Shown in pieces: positions 22,369 to 32,466 of a DNA stretch of 64,000 nt. Both the position numbers and the translations under genes were made by a program. Numbering within the stretch: position 1 is the stretch's first letter; every line of letters begins with the position of its first letter. This DNA is from Metellina segmentata (Eukaryota; Arthropoda; Arachnida; Araneae; Tetragnathidae), in the NCBI GenBank assembly GCA_947359465.1, contig OX375881.1, positions 118,292,738 to 118,356,737 of the forward strand, in the 5' to 3' direction. The notes below the pieces were generated by a model, which worked only from the letters and a program-made list of their open reading frames with translations, did no database searches and was not told the origin of the DNA.

Positions 22369-23041
22369 TTTGTTGTTGTTGTTGCCAATCCCCAAAGTCC
22401 AGCGGGGCTAGACTAGGTCCATGAATCCAAACACCCTGAGGAAGTCCAGGACCAGCAATGGACTTCCAAGGAGATCTTGATGGTTAAGTCCCAGGCACTC
22501 CAGGATGTGGGAAGGAGAAGCCTGCTCAAAGGAGCACTTGGTGCATGTGTCGAAAGCCATCTGAGAAGGTCATAGTTCTGAGGTGTCCACTTAGGAATCG
22601 GGTAATTGCAGTTTGTCCCTGCCTGTCACAATTAAGTGCCAAAGAGCCGCCGGGTCGATGGCCCCGATACCATTGATGCACTGGGGGAGTGGACCATATT
22701 GTTTTTCCCCTCAACTTAGCCTGCGAATAAATCTCAGTGTAGGTAAGAGGCTCAAGTGGAACCAATACTTCACTAGCTCCCGCCTTGGCCAATTCATCTG
22801 CCATTTCATTCCCATCAAGTTCGACATGAGAGGGGATCCACTGTATGTGGATCTGATTATCTATAGACAGTTGTCTTAGCTTATTGAGGACAGATACTCC
22901 CACCTTGTCTCTAACACCAGACCAATTAGCCAAGTGCTGGACAGAACTCTTGCTATCAGTTAGAATCCAGATTTCTTTTCCTGCAATGACAGTCGCAATA
23001 TAGTCAAGGCTTTCGTTTATAGCAATAAGATCGAATTGCAA
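22369..23041 (-). mobile_element. 5'-truncated LINE 3' end with RNase H domain and CAA tail
   Basis: The minus-strand frame 22526-23041 carries IWILTDSKSSVQHL and IQWIPSHVELDGNEMADELAKAG, an RNase H with the usual Gly after HV changed to Glu. A frameshift near 22550 separates it from a final Cys-rich segment (CTKCSFEQ ... HILEC). A short 3' UTR and a CAACAA tail (22369-22384, seen as TTG on the plus strand) follow. This is a third LINE family in the window, truncated at about 23041 where a hAT relic begins. Confidence 0.88.
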
Positions 23042-23059
23042 TAGATCGCTTTATTTCGT

Positions 23060-24060
23060 CTTCGGGTCCTAAAGAACAATTAGCATTATTCCATTGAAAG
23101 GTCAAACACGTAGCGAGGATATTGCAAATGCTGTCATTAAATGCATGGAGAAACATATTCCACTCGATAAAATTCTTTCAATTTCAACAGATGAGGTAAA
23201 AAGTATGACCCGAGTGAGAAAATGTTTTGTTTCTGTTTTGAACGAAGATAATTAATTAGGAGATACTTGTTTACCATTGCATCCTTCATCAAGAAGTGCT
23301 TTGAGCGAAGATATTTCCAGAAGAAATTTGCAATCTTATGGAATTGGTGATTAAGATTGTCAACACAATTATAGCTAAAGTTCTTTATCTTCGCCAATTT
23401 AAAGAATTTTTAGTTGATATGGAGAGTGAATACGCACACAGAGGGGGGATCTTCTCTGCATAATAAGGTACGTTGGGGTTCCAGAGGAAACGTTTTAAAA
23501 CGCGTCGTTTCCTTGTTATTTGAAATTAAAGCATTTCTCCTTGAGAAAGGTTGTTGACTATCTTGATCTAATGGACGTCATCAGTGGATCAAAAATTTTA
23601 TTTCATCGTAGACGTTATGTCTTAACTAAATAATCTTAATAATCATAAATTACAGGGGAAAGGATATTCAATTTTATTTATGTTGGAAGAAGTAATTTCA
23701 TTCGAAAACAAATTATCCCGTTTTGCTCAAAGCTTTGAAAGAGAAACATTAATCCACATTCCAAGTCTGCTGAAATATAGCCAAGAAATAATAACTTGTT
23801 AATTGACATTTTCTCTTTCAAAACAAACTACCATACGATCCGTTAAACAAAACTCGCATTTGCTGTTCTTTCACTCTTTGGCTCTACATATTCATGGGAA
23901 CAATCTTTCTCAAGCGTGGACCGTATCAAAAATAAATTGAGAAATCGTCTTAGTGATGAGAACCTGGAATCCTGCTTAAAATTAAAATTAACGATATACA
24001 AACCTGGCTGATCCAAACTTTCCATGGGAATGCAAGGTCATTGTTCACATTAAATGCGTG
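23060..24060 (+). mobile_element. hAT/ZBED-type transposase relic
   Basis: Plus-strand fragments in order: GQTRSEDIANAVIKCMEKHI and DKILSISTDEVKSMT (23098-23215), then near 23880-24010 SWEQSFSSVDRIKNKLRNRL, DENLESCLKLKL and TIYKPG. The latter is the C-terminal hAT dimerisation region seen in ZBED5-like proteins. Many stops and shifts lie between, and the middle of the coding region is shortened. No termini were identified. Confidence 0.8.
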
Positions 24061-24269
24061 TTTTGTCGTGTTTTTATTTTAATGAAAAAAATTTGTTTTT
24101 TCAATAAATAAGATTATTATTACTATGATATCTGGTTTTATTTAATGCCAGTAGCTAGTTAAAACCGACTCCTGAAAACATGGTTCTTGAAAAGAAATTT
24201 GTCTCTCAAAAGAAATCTTAATCGTTGTACTGCTGATCTTGGACTCTTTTGGGGGACTAATGAGGTTTG

Positions 24270-24545
24270 CCGCAACTAGAGCACTATGGCAAAACAACGG
24301 GCTATTGGTGACGGTCTGGTATCAACCTCCGATAGGGAAGATACGAGAATATAACAACTTAATTTTTGGTTAGATGATGCTGTCACATCTGAGCCGGCAA
24401 CCCACTTTCCAAACTGTCACACAACGCCAACGTGGACATTTATTATACGTATTTAACGTGTAGCAGCCTCCGTGTATATGGTCTTGTGGCTGGACCTAGT
24501 TTCGAACTAATAATCCTCCAGTTGCTTTTCCAATCTAATTGCTCC
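24270..24545 (-). repeat. SINE-A copy joined to SINE-D
   Basis: Body from GAGCACTATGGCAAAACAACG to the tRNA-like end, then directly the SINE-D 3' module at 24545. Confidence 0.82.
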
Positions 24546-24650
24546 GGTTGGTTCGTTTGGGGGTTTTAAGGCACCTATTTGGTAATGCTGGGCCAGACAC
24601 CAAGACATACAATATATAATTACAAATACACACACTATGAAAGTTTTGGA
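24545..24650 (-). repeat. SINE-D 3' module
   Basis: GGGGGTTTTAAGGCACC then GGGCCAGACACCAAGACAT and ACACACTATGAAAG. Confidence 0.7.
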
Positions 24651-24725
24651 ACAGCTACACTCTACTTTTATGAGCGATAACAACGGCCTTGGCGATTTTT
24701 TTGGCGAACTTCTTAAGTCGCCAAG
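24650..24725. repeat. 68-bp repeat, inverted partner at 60883
   Basis: ACAGCTACACTCTAC ... GGCGATTTTTTTGGCG is the reverse complement, with few changes, of 60883-60957. Both lie beside SINE-D sequence. Confidence 0.75.
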
Positions 24726-25076
24726 GAAATATTTATTTCCTAACTCTTTTTCTGTCACAATTTTTTTTCTTTTTACAACACACTTTTTAAACACATTTCA
24801 GAACGTTTTAAAAAGTATATATGTTCTTGCAGTACGTTGAGTTGGGTTGTGACACCACACCACAGCACCATTACTCAACATTCTTTCAGTCACTGTTTTG
24901 TACAGCAGCTTTCGAAATTTATGCCCTATTCCCCATCTCGTTCCAGCTATTCTTTGTAGCAGTTGAAATTGGAACATTATTTTTTGTCCTATAGTTTTTA
25001 CATGAGCTGCCCTATTTAGCTTCTCGTCTAGTATAAGTCCTAAGTACTTTAGTGTATTAGTTCGTTTAATTCTTCT

Positions 25077-25289
25077 TTAATTCCAGTAAATGGAAGGTCC
25101 TCTTGAGAGATTACTAAGGAGGAGGTATTTAGTGTTTTCTTCGGACACACACACACACACACACACATTCAGACCTTGCTGATCTGTCCATGTTTTTAAC
25201 AGATCTAGTGCATTTGTGGCTAGCTCACCTAATTTGCGCTCTGATTTTGCCACGATTACAAAGGCAAAGTCGTCAGCAAATGCTTGCAT
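25077..25289 (-). pseudogene. LINE reverse transcriptase fragment (FADD motif)
   Basis: A 70-codon frame with QAFADDFAFVIVAKSERKL, the catalytic core of an RT, then a run of Val-Cys repeats translated from a CA microsatellite at 25145-25167. The repeat replaces normal palm residues, so the copy is dead. Confidence 0.85.
25145..25167. repeat. CA-dinucleotide microsatellite
   Basis: About 11 AC units inside the decayed RT frame. Confidence 0.97.
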
Positions 25290-25993
25290 GTGGACACCTT
25301 CAGGCCATGGTCAATCCAATGCTTCATCGGCCACGATATTCCACAGTACTGGTCCGCTGCACGATCCCTGTGCCTTTTCCTTGTTTCTTGATTTCCGGAC
25401 CCTCACTTGCCATTAGCATGACTTATCTATCCTCGAGGACTTTAGCAAGATAATTTTTAATATTGGAAGGGCATATAAATTTGGCTAGTCTGTTTTTGAT
25501 GACATTGTAGTTAAGATTGTCAAATGTCAATATCAACCGACACAACAGCGACGTTTTTCTTTTTCTCTTCATTAATTCTGTTAAGTAAAGTTTCTAGAGC
25601 ACTGTCAACAGATGAGCATTCCTTGAAACCAAATTGCCTTTCGTTGTTTTCAACTTGATGATAAGCTAATCTTTGCACAAGCAATCTCTCCAAAGCTTCT
25701 CCAAGAGTTGGCAGAAGGAAAATGGGTCGATATGATTTTATTTCATCCAGTTTTCTTCCTGCCTTGTGGAAAAGAATAATAATTCTGATTTTTAGGGGCT
25801 TAGGAAAGGTTGCAAGATTTTGACATTTATTGAAGAAAGCATAGAAGTTCTGGAAATTTGTTGTTGATTATTTGCAACACCAGATTATCTATACCACCAT
25901 ATCCAGGTGCTTTGCCTTTCGGAAGATAGTTTACAGTTCTACTGACCTCATCTTTGGAGAAGTCTGGGTCCATTGGCGTATTAGTAAATTCTT

Positions 25994-26410
25994 CTACAAT
26001 AAGACTGTTGCAATTGTTACACGGATAAAGTGATTCCAGAATTTTATAACGTATTCTTTGACAGAACCAGCGTTACCTTCACCTGTTATTTTGAAAATTT
26101 CGTCTGGTATTATTCCTTTCTGAAAAACTGCCTTGTACTGTTTACCGGAAGGAGTTCTAGCATCTGTATAGAATTTTCTCCAAGCTTCCTTATTTACATC
26201 TTGTATGAGTTGAGTTCTTTTCTGTGCATAAATCTTTTTAGATCGTGTTTTTTCTTCACCCTGTGTCTTTTGAGATCTTCTTCTAAGGGCATTTACTTCC
26301 CTCTTTCTAATTTGCAAATCCTGGTTCCACCAAACAGGTATCGTATTATTGTAGGAAGATTTATTTTTCCTAAATGCCTTATTGTTGGCTGTGGTAATAG
26401 AGTTTTGCAA
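25994..26410 (-). pseudogene. LINE ORF2 fragment between endonuclease and RT
   Basis: 138 codons containing VWWNQDLQIRKREVNALRRR, the usual WWN linker between the endonuclease and RT domains, then a Lys/Arg-rich helix. Confidence 0.8.
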
Positions 26411-26911
26411 GTCCTATGTTATGTTGTTCAGTGTTTGAGGCTCTGGACACTCGGTAATGTCTTTATATATTCGAGCTGCATCATTTTCGAAGCTGAGTGC
26501 GAATTTTTTATGTCCTTCAAAAGCTGTTTTGTACCTGGTTTACGTTGATGATTTTCTTATCAATGAGATAACTGTTCTGACATACATGTGGTCACTCAGT
26601 GTTTACTCATCCAGTACTTCCGAGAAGCACTGATTCGTTAGCTCTGGGTGAGACACAAGAGTAATGTCCGGCCAGCTCATACTCATGTTGTTGTTAAAGG
26701 TTGGAGGTGATTTCGGATCGTTGAGGACTTGTAATTTATGTTCATGTATGAACTCCAGTAGATCCGACCCTCTGGAGTTTTAATGGTCGTACCTCCAGTT
26801 GATGCTATGTGCATTTAAATCACCGCCAATTATGAAGTATTCATTTCCGCCTTTGCGAACATTTCCGCTGAGTTTTTGAAGGGTTACATTAAGGTCCTCT
26901 TGAGGTGATGA

Positions 26912-27142
26912 TTAGGCTGAGAAGAACATTAGAGGCCGGTGAATATTTTCAACTTTAGCCACTACTGTGTTATCGGTAATCGGAATAATGTCTGGATGCA
27001 GATTTCTTTTAGTTATTACAATTCCCGCTTTTTTATTCTTCGAGATCCAGTGTATCCATGAACCAGGTATTCCTATGATTTTATTTTCTTTCACATATGG
27101 CTCTTGTACCAGAATCACATCTGGTTTGTATTTTTCTGCCAT
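26912..27142 (-). pseudogene. LINE endonuclease fragment
   Basis: 76 codons with VILVQEPYV near the start and a stretch ending PITDNTVVAKV, matching the N-terminal half of an AP-type LINE endonuclease. A stop truncates it. Confidence 0.82.
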
Positions 27143-27254
27143 AATCGAGAGTTGGCAAGTTGGATCTCTTTACTTTCTTAGGTTTATTTAGACGAATGTC
27201 AATGTGTAACATATTTGCGTTGTTATGAATTGAGTTGAAGTGTGGTGTGGCATT

Positions 27255-27443
27255 TTAATATGCTATTGTGTTTTTGAATATTTTTACTTCTTGATACCAA
27301 AGACATACAACATCTGCTGCAGAATGAGCCATGTTTATATTGACTCCATATTTTCCCACTTGCTCCCAACAGTTGATGCGTTTGAGAGATTGACTTTTAC
27401 ATTCAATTGTTTTATGTGGACCAGAACAACGAGCACAATACAT
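27255..27443 (-). pseudogene. LINE ORF1 zinc-knuckle fragment
   Basis: The first residues are MYCARCSGPHKTIECKS, a CX2CX4HX4C knuckle; a second, eroded knuckle follows (CWEQVGKYG). It lies just upstream of the ORF2 start, as expected for the end of ORF1. Confidence 0.75.
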
Positions 27444-27777
27444 TTGAAGGATGTGGCAATTGTTTTGAGTGTGGCTATACGTTTAACATCTAAAGCACAT
27501 CTTTACATTAAAATGTTCTTTAACCTTGCAAGTTGGCCATCCAATGCTGTTATTTCTTCTTGTTTTTAGGTGCTTAAATTATTGGGTTGGTTACTCTACT
27601 ATGCAGTGAATTTTGTCTTCATTCGTTTGAAATTTGAATTAAATTTGTGCTTCTTCTCGTAATGCTCTCGTTTCTCTACAAATAGAAGCGATTATCTTCT
27701 ATTTCTTTTGGCAATCCAAATATTTTAGTCTTGGTAATCTAACGGTAGGTTTTTTGGATTGAATTAAATTCTTTAGA

Positions 27778-27803
27778 ACACACACACACACACACACACA
27801 CAC
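27778..27803. repeat. CA-dinucleotide microsatellite
   Basis: About 13 AC units inside the decayed ORF1 of the minus-strand LINE. Confidence 0.97.
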
Positions 27804-29059
27804 TACTGTTTATACATTCCAGCAGCTTTTCGACATATTCTTCTCCGTTATAAACTACAGCAATTCCTTTATTCTGTAAAGGTCTTTTTTACTTTAATTT
27901 GCTCTTTTGAAGGCTTAATATGCTGTTTCACAATGTTTTCTATTGTGCCTTGATAATCTATGTTCGATTTTGGGTATAGGAGGATTGTGGAGGGTCTCCG
28001 CTTTGTATTAAGTTTTGTTTTCTTGGTCTCATAACATTACAAAACCTGTGGGGACTTCTCCTGCGGTGTGGGTTGTTAACAAGCAAGTTTCCTTCCAAGT
28101 TCTTTTACAATTGAGTTGCATATGTTTCTTGATGACTTTGTTATGTATTTCTTAGATGGTGACATTGTGTTAATGATGTGTTTCAGTTCAGCCAGAAGAT
28201 CTTCCGAAGGAGTATCTCGATGAAAGGAAAGCTCCGCACTTTATGACTCTACCAAAGAAGTCATAGAATTGATAGAGTTGCTCCGTCTGAGGTCGTAGGA
28301 GGAATTAGCTGCTCTCAGGGAGGGCTCGAGGATAATTTCATTCATAGTTTCCATGTTTATTCATATGACGATACATTTCTTGCTTTTAACGATAAAAAGT
28401 GTTCTAATAACAGTGAGTGAAAGAATGTACAGTAAATACTTAACAGGATAACATGGAGTAGCTTAATCACTTTCCTTACACCTGTTTTAATTTCAAAATT
28501 TGTCACTATAATTTTTCTTCCTCTTTAATTTTTCCAGAACCAAAGCAAAAAAAAACACAATATAATTTTAAAAGAATTGTTTTCCTTTCTCTTTAACAGC
28601 AGCTTAGAGCATATGTAAACACTAATTTAAGCTGTAATTAATTCTGCGGAAAATATTACATATTTCAATATGTGCAATGAGAGAACAGAGATTAAAAAAA
28701 AGTTTAAAAAAACCTTTAGTTTTCACCAAATGAATACAACTATTTAGCAGTTATTAAACAAATAAAACTTTTTAGTATTATGACACTACTAGAAATTCGT
28801 TTTCTACAATGAAACTATTATAAACAAAATTGAAGAAATATTATATGAATAGTACGATGGAACAATACACTGGATTAAAATCACTGATTCTCTAACTTTG
28901 GCATTAAAAATTAGGAATCCACTAAATAAATTTTTTTTTATAATAATTCAACAACACCTATACAAAATAAACACATAACATACAACATTTATATAACATA
29001 TATAACATATATAACATACAACTTTCGATGCACTTAAACCAGTATATAGTGTAAAAAGG

Positions 29060-29397
29060 GTACAGAAGGGAAATTTCAGGCCCGCAATCAGTCTCTTGAT
29101 TTTCTTATTTTCACTTTCTTTGAAACTGTTTAAGAGTCTTTCTTTAGCCGTCGTATACTTAGTGTCAGTGGAATACTTGATAATATCTCAAATGTTCTCC
29201 AAGAAACGTGGTTCGAGTTGCGGCACGAAGTAATTAAACTTCGATTCCTCTGTAGCAATTTTGCAAATGTAGAATTGGGCATCCGCCTGATAAAACCATA
29301 TCTCAGGTTTGTCTGTCCAAAATAGTGGTATCTTTATGCTGACGGCACCAGCTTCTACGTCATTGGATGTTGGTTTGTCGTTGGGAAAAGGCATCAT
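29060..29397 (-). pseudogene. Ty3/gypsy-type gag fragment
   Basis: On the minus strand 29188-29397 encodes VSIKIPLFWTDKPEIWFYQA then KFNYFVPQLEPRF, the N-terminal region of arthropod gypsy-group gag proteins. After a TGA stop it continues DIIKYSTDTKYTTAKERL and a basic stretch to about 29060. No pol, protease, LTR or primer-binding site was recognised nearby, so this is an isolated remnant. Confidence 0.75.
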
Positions 29398-30168
29398 AAA
29401 AGTTCATTCAATTTTAAAACAAAGTCCAAAGTCACCAATCCTTAGTGTCATGCAGCCCACTAACTATCAACGTTGTGGAAGTTGCGTGAATACACCTGTA
29501 GAGCTCTTTCAACATGAAGACATTTAATGATCGATATAACGTGTCAGAATACACACCCATTTTATACACACAACAAACAAATTACAGTTCGGTTTACAGC
29601 CAAACTTTTATATGAGTTCAGTTCATACAAATAATATCAAAAAAACAATTATTAATTTAAATTATAAAATCAATTATAAAAATTGATAATAAATATTAAC
29701 TTAATAATTATTATTACAGTGATAAATTTAAATTATTATTATTTTGCTAATCATATTTCCTTTTCACATTTAGTAATATCTATAGCTGTTAACCGGTTAT
29801 GATATAACAACTTTATTAGTTCAGCCAAATATCGAAATAATCAGAATTATTCTGCCTCAACAACTCTTACACTGTGTGAAGGCAATCTCCACAGTAGCGC
29901 TGATAATTACTTCCACACAAATTACAAAAAAAAAGTAAACAATGCCAATCAAAAGTTTTATTCGTTTTGTTTCCCATCGCTAAAATTTTTTGTGTGCAGA
30001 AAATGAATGCGGAAGTTTCTAACGATCGTGAAGTCGAAATTCGTATTGGAAGAAATATAAGTTACAATTAAAAGAACATTTATTTAAAAAAATAAAAAAA
30101 TTTTAAGCATCGCCCTGTAAAATTTTCCACAGATTTCAAATCCGTTGAAAAGTTTACTCTATCTTTAA

Positions 30169-30190
30169 CGCGCGCGCGCGCGCGCGCGCG
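30169..30190. repeat. CG-dinucleotide microsatellite, 11 units
   Basis: Twenty-two bases of alternating C and G in an AT-rich surrounding. Confidence 0.98.
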
Positions 30191-30604
30191 ATCCGGGAGA
30201 TAACAATAAGAACTTCAAAAAACTCAAGTTGAAATTGTATATATTTTGTTCGTCCCTTAAAATCTTCATTGCTGGGATATTGAAAGGGATAAAATAAATT
30301 TAGAATTGGTGATATGTTTACGATGTTGTTATTCTAAGGAAAACAGTAATAATTAAATGTCAATTAATAATATTTAAATGTTCTAGATAAAATTTTAAAA
30401 TTCAGTCAGGACACAAAATTTGCAAAAAATTAGTACTACCAGTGATAAATTTCATGATTGAAGATTCTTCAGGACACTACTTATAGAGACGCACTATCTT
30501 TTATAATAGTAGAAATGCAAGTACATTTGGTCCATGAATTGTTAACCCCGGTTTGTCAGATGCTTTTAAAACTTTTGGTGGTTCTACAAAATTGCAATAA
30601 ACAG

Positions 30605-30755
30605 GAAATACTACTGCGATAGCTAAAATATGACAGCGACATTTCAATGTGTTAACACAGTACACAAAATCTGAAGAACGTGTTTCTTACCGCGACAGCA
30701 AAGATATGACCGCGACATTTCCCTGTGTTTACTCATACACAAACCTACTCTATTT
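30605..30755 (-). repeat. Fragment of the Helitron-like family
   Basis: In reverse orientation it matches the CGCGGTCATATTTTAGCT and AAACACGTTCT stretch of 16905-17010, including a double copy of the CGCGACATTTC motif. Both ends are missing. Confidence 0.6.
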
Positions 30756-31145
30756 AATTTTACTCCAATTAATAAAATTTTAAAACCTACTCCTACACAG
30801 TTTTTGGTACAACAGTTGGGAAAAAATTAGGAGACAGCTTCGGCATTGTGGAATGATTTGTCTTTACCAGGGTTTAACTGAAAAATCCTATCAACAATTA
30901 AATAGTTACTGCTGAAGCACATTAAAACAGACTCGATTGATTTGAGGAAAGCAGAAAGTTGATCCGGTGATATCTCTTCTCACGCCACACAATACTAGGA
31001 AAGGAAAGCGTCAAGCGTAAATGCCACTCACTGCCCTATCGCTCAGGTTTGTTAATTAGGTAAGTAGGCTCGGAGAGACAGGGAAGAGTTCTGTGAAACG
31101 ATTGAAAAAATATAAGCCACGCAGCGTAAAAGTTAATAATTTAGC

Positions 31146-31159
31146 TACCAAGAACGATA
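31146..31159. repeat. LINE target-site duplication, left copy
   Basis: TACCAAGAACGATA, identical to 36150-36163, marks the 5' boundary of the retrotransposon. Confidence 0.95.
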
Positions 31160-31455
31160 CCCGGGGCATGAGCTCTGCTACCGGGCGCGTCGGCAGGTGG
31201 CGGATAGCCGAAAGTCCTGAGCCGAAACATACTCAGGATATCCCCGAATATTGAATAAGGGGGCGCGGACCAGCTTCCGTTAACCCAAAGTGTTATGCGA
31301 CCCGTGCTGATGGGTGTATGGTACCGACGGTTAATTGGTGCCTTTTACGGAGCCTCTTAGAGTGCTTGGCGACCTCTAGGAGTAATTTGCCTTACCCTGG
31401 TATGCAGGCTCTGGCGGGGTGGACTGCATAATTCCTGCGGTATATACACCAATCT

Positions 31456-32466
31456 ATGGAAAAAAATAATGAAAACAAAAACCAAACCACCGACTCCAAA
31501 GAGGAAGATAATCAGACCTTGATGGAGACCCAATCCTCAGGATCAGGCCCTGCAACCCCACAGACAGACCTTGAAGGAGATCGAGATCTCCAAAAGATAG
31601 TCTTGGGGCTTGACAGGATTGATATACAGAGGAAAAAAATCTCTGGGGCTGCCAAAAAAAGGCTGACCAAAGAAAGGAAGTTAGCTGAGGGTACATGGGT
31701 AGAGAACAGACCCAAACCAAAAGCCAAAACCACTCCAAAGGGAAAGGAGTTACAGACCCCGATCAGGCCCTCTACCAAGAGGCCAAGGTCGGATGGTAGT
31801 ACTCCCCACTCTCAGGAGAAAATGTCAACAAAGAGGGCTAAACCCGGAAACGGGGCAGACCCTAGTTATAGTGACACCTTATCGGCTGTGAAGATGGCAG
31901 TTGTCGTGGAAGGATATCCAGACCAGAAACTGTCAGAAGAACAGCTGATGACCTTCCAACTAGACGCAATGTCTAAGATTGAGGGCGTTCCTCCGGTAAC
32001 AGGACCTCAATTCAAATATTGTCGTCTGGAAGGAGGAGCTATAATTATCCTCTGTGCCGACTCTAACAGCAGCCAATGGCTGACCAGAACTGTTAGAGAA
32101 ATGTCACCATGGAACGGCTTGTCCCTCCTTGTTGACGAGGCACATAAAATAGTTAAAACCAAAAAATTTATAGCCAAGATCCCAGCTATATACAACAAGT
32201 TCTCCGGTAAAGAGATTCTACAAAAAGTAGAAGCTCAGAACGGAGGACTAACTGCCACAGAATGGGGAATCCTCAACCAAAAATCTGGTAATGAGGGTAG
32301 AACCATTGTGGTAAGTATTCCAGAACAAGATGCCAAGACCTTGATGGGTAGAGAATGTAAATTCTACATAGGCTTTACCCAAGTGCAGGCTAGGGCTCTG
32401 GAAAAACCTGCTACAGCTTCCACTGACAATGTCAATGAAGCTCCTGCAGGCCAACCTGCAGCATAA
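31456..32466 (+). CDS. LINE ORF1 (gag-like, 336 aa)
   Basis: An uninterrupted 336-codon frame. Residues 1-130 are Lys/Gln/Thr-rich and disordered-looking. Residues from about 140 to 320 form a folded region (MAVVVEGYPDQKLSEEQL, then a stretch ending KFYIGFTQVQARALEKP) that resembles the DUF4780-type domain found in ORF1 of some arthropod LINEs. No CCHC zinc knuckle is visible, unlike most I/Jockey-group ORF1 proteins. It presumably binds element RNA. It overlaps the start of ORF2 by 38 nt in a different frame. The domain name is from memory. Confidence 0.85.
   Translation: MEKNNENKNQTTDSKEEDNQTLMETQSSGSGPATPQTDLEGDRDLQKIVLGLDRIDIQRKKISGAAKKRLTKERKLAEGTWVENRPKPKAKTTPKGKELQTPIRPSTKRPRSDGSTPHSQEKMSTKRAKPGNGADPSYSDTLSAVKMAVVVEGYPDQKLSEEQLMTFQLDAMSKIEGVPPVTGPQFKYCRLEGGAIIILCADSNSSQWLTRTVREMSPWNGLSLLVDEAHKIVKTKKFIAKIPAIYNKFSGKEILQKVEAQNGGLTATEWGILNQKSGNEGRTIVVSIPEQDAKTLMGRECKFYIGFTQVQARALEKPATASTDNVNEAPAGQPAA

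Larger units (their letters stand above)
24840..28354 (-). mobile_element. Decayed two-ORF LINE, 3'-truncated
   Basis: Read on the minus strand. ORF1 starts at ATG 28354 (METMNEIILEPSLRAANSS) and is full of stops and frameshifts. A zinc-knuckle piece (CARCSGPHKTIEC) lies near 27420-27443. ORF2 starts near 27142 with an endonuclease segment (VILVQEPYVKENKIIG). A linker with VWWNQDL is near 26330, the RT motif AFADDFAFVI at about 25260-25280, and a thumb-like remnant reaching NGAVVWC near 24850. No RNase H or 3' tail remains. CA repeats interrupt it twice (25145-25167 and 27778-27803). Much older than the copy at 31160 and from a different family, since this one has zinc knuckles. Confidence 0.85.
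28355..31145. other. Very AT-rich interval, no gene except the gag relic
   Basis: Contains the gypsy gag piece (29060-29397), the CG repeat and a Helitron-family fragment. The rest is low-complexity AT sequence. Confidence 0.55.

Noticed and set aside
26030..26548. A 172-codon plus-strand frame rich in Cys and Phe.
   Set aside because: It is the antisense of the minus-strand LINE ORF2 remnant, which carries the real motifs.
31454..31778. Minus-strand frames in the LINE, hydrophobic and membrane-like.
   Set aside because: Antisense shadows of ORF1.
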